Assembly (NCBI RefSeq): GCF_933775445.1
Contig: NW_026089533.1
Span: 124,001 to 188,000 of the forward strand
Source: Argentina anserina
Lineage: Eukaryota; Streptophyta; Magnoliopsida; Rosales; Rosaceae
Length of the DNA: 64,000 nt
Direction: 5' to 3'
The notes below the pieces were generated by a model that saw only the letters and a list, made by a program, of their open reading frames with translations, did not search any database and was not told the origin of the DNA. The number at the start of each line of letters is the position of its first letter. Position 1 is the first letter of the stretch. A program made the translations under genes and the position numbers. This document shows positions 63,797 to 64,000 of this stretch, in pieces.

Positions 63797-64000
63797 ATGC
63801 GAGTTTCTATTGAATTTGAGAGTTTTGCAAGTGTGGGAGTGTGTTTCCTTCAAACTGAGTATCTTTACATCGTTTGCGTATCTTTACTATTCCAATTGTG
63901 TATCTTTACATCGTTTGCGTATCTTTACTATTCCAATTGTGTATCTTTTCATTTCTCGTTTGAGTATCTTTCTGTAAGGCTTCTGATGTGAGTTTCTATT
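63797..64000. repeat. Last full monomer and partial unit at the window end
   Basis: A 189-bp unit (63797-63985) followed by 15 bases of a unit starting atgtgag. This matches 52125 onward (offset 11,672), where the next unit is the diverged pocket. The array is cut by the window edge, not by unique sequence. Confidence 0.9.

Larger units (their letters stand above)
1..64000. repeat. Satellite array filling the whole window (149 + n x 41 bp monomers)
   Basis: Every stretch of the window can be assigned to one repeat family in one orientation. With the atgcg motif as unit start, I count 365 full units from 112 to 63985: 177 of 149 bp, one of 147, 125 of 190, 21 of 189, 37 of 231 and 4 of 272, summing to 63,874 bp. 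Positions 1-111 and 63986-64000 are partial units. No unique sequence, inserted element or inversion interrupts it, and neither array edge is present. The consensus is about 35% GC and T-rich on this strand. There is no credible coding region: open frames stop at 61-133 codons because most unit lengths are not multiples of three. Satellite DNA of a eukaryotic chromosome is the best reading. The genomic location and species are not visible here. Confidence 0.97.

Noticed and set aside
1..64000. CRISPR-like array (repeats with regular spacing)
   Set aside because: There are no unique spacers: the sequence between any two repeated motifs is itself repeated throughout, and unit lengths are far from CRISPR repeat-spacer dimensions.
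1..64000. Transposable-element-derived array (terminal inverted repeats, LTR, poly-A tail, target-site duplication)
   Set aside because: I found no inverted terminal repeats, no A-tract, no coding remnant of a transposase or reverse transcriptase, and no insertion interrupting the units.
1..64000. tRNA or 5S rRNA tandem cluster
   Set aside because: The unit size would permit it, but no GGTTCGA-type B box, A box, CCA-proximal stem or 5S-like internal control region is visible on either strand.

Overview
The whole 64 kb window is one uninterrupted tandem-repeat (satellite) array. I see no protein-coding gene, RNA gene, transposon, CRISPR array or unique flanking sequence. Both edges fall inside a repeat unit, so the array continues on both sides. 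All units point the same way. The organism cannot be named from this sequence. A tens-of-kilobases satellite with higher-order repeats and no gene suggests eukaryotic heterochromatin (pericentromeric, centromeric, subtelomeric or similar), but that is inference.

Unit structure. Taking the atgcg motif as the start of each unit, I count 365 complete monomers between 112 and 63985, plus two partial ends. Monomers come in discrete lengths: 149 bp (S, 177 copies plus one of 147 bp), 190 bp (M, 125), 189 bp (m, 21), 231 bp (L, 37) and 272 bp (X, 4). The series is 149 + n x 41, where n (0 to 3) counts extra copies of an internal 41-bp subrepeat at one fixed place. These counts add up exactly to 63,874 bp. 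The 41-bp unit is itself two related halves (19 + 22 bp), each starting gtatcttt, and the same octamer starts two further segments of the monomer. The 149-bp consensus is about 35% GC and strongly T-rich on the given strand (about 46% T, 19% A).

Large-scale layout. Monomers are arranged in nested, overlapping higher-order repeats whose period changes along the window: 4529 bp (1-9.06 kb), 4909 bp (8.75-18.4 kb), 3321 bp (15.8-22.4 kb), 3594/3635 bp (21.7-28.1 kb), 1967 bp (26.7-30.6 kb), 3918 bp with an inner 1207-bp repeat (31.15-38.3 kb), 1397 bp (39.1-41.5 kb), 2686/2455 bp with an inner 827-bp repeat (43.3-48.4 kb), 1289 bp (47.6-49.7 kb), 2875 bp (54.4-60.1 kb) and 2751 bp (58.3-63.8 kb). 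Each period is the exact sum of its monomer lengths, so the duplications keep monomer register, as expected of unequal exchange or a similar homology-driven process.

The short open frames (up to 133 codons) are by-products of a T-rich repeat and shift frame with every unit. They are not annotated as genes. The interest lies in the repeat grammar: the 41-bp ladder, diagnostic variant subfamilies, identifiable recombinant monomers, and period switching along the array.
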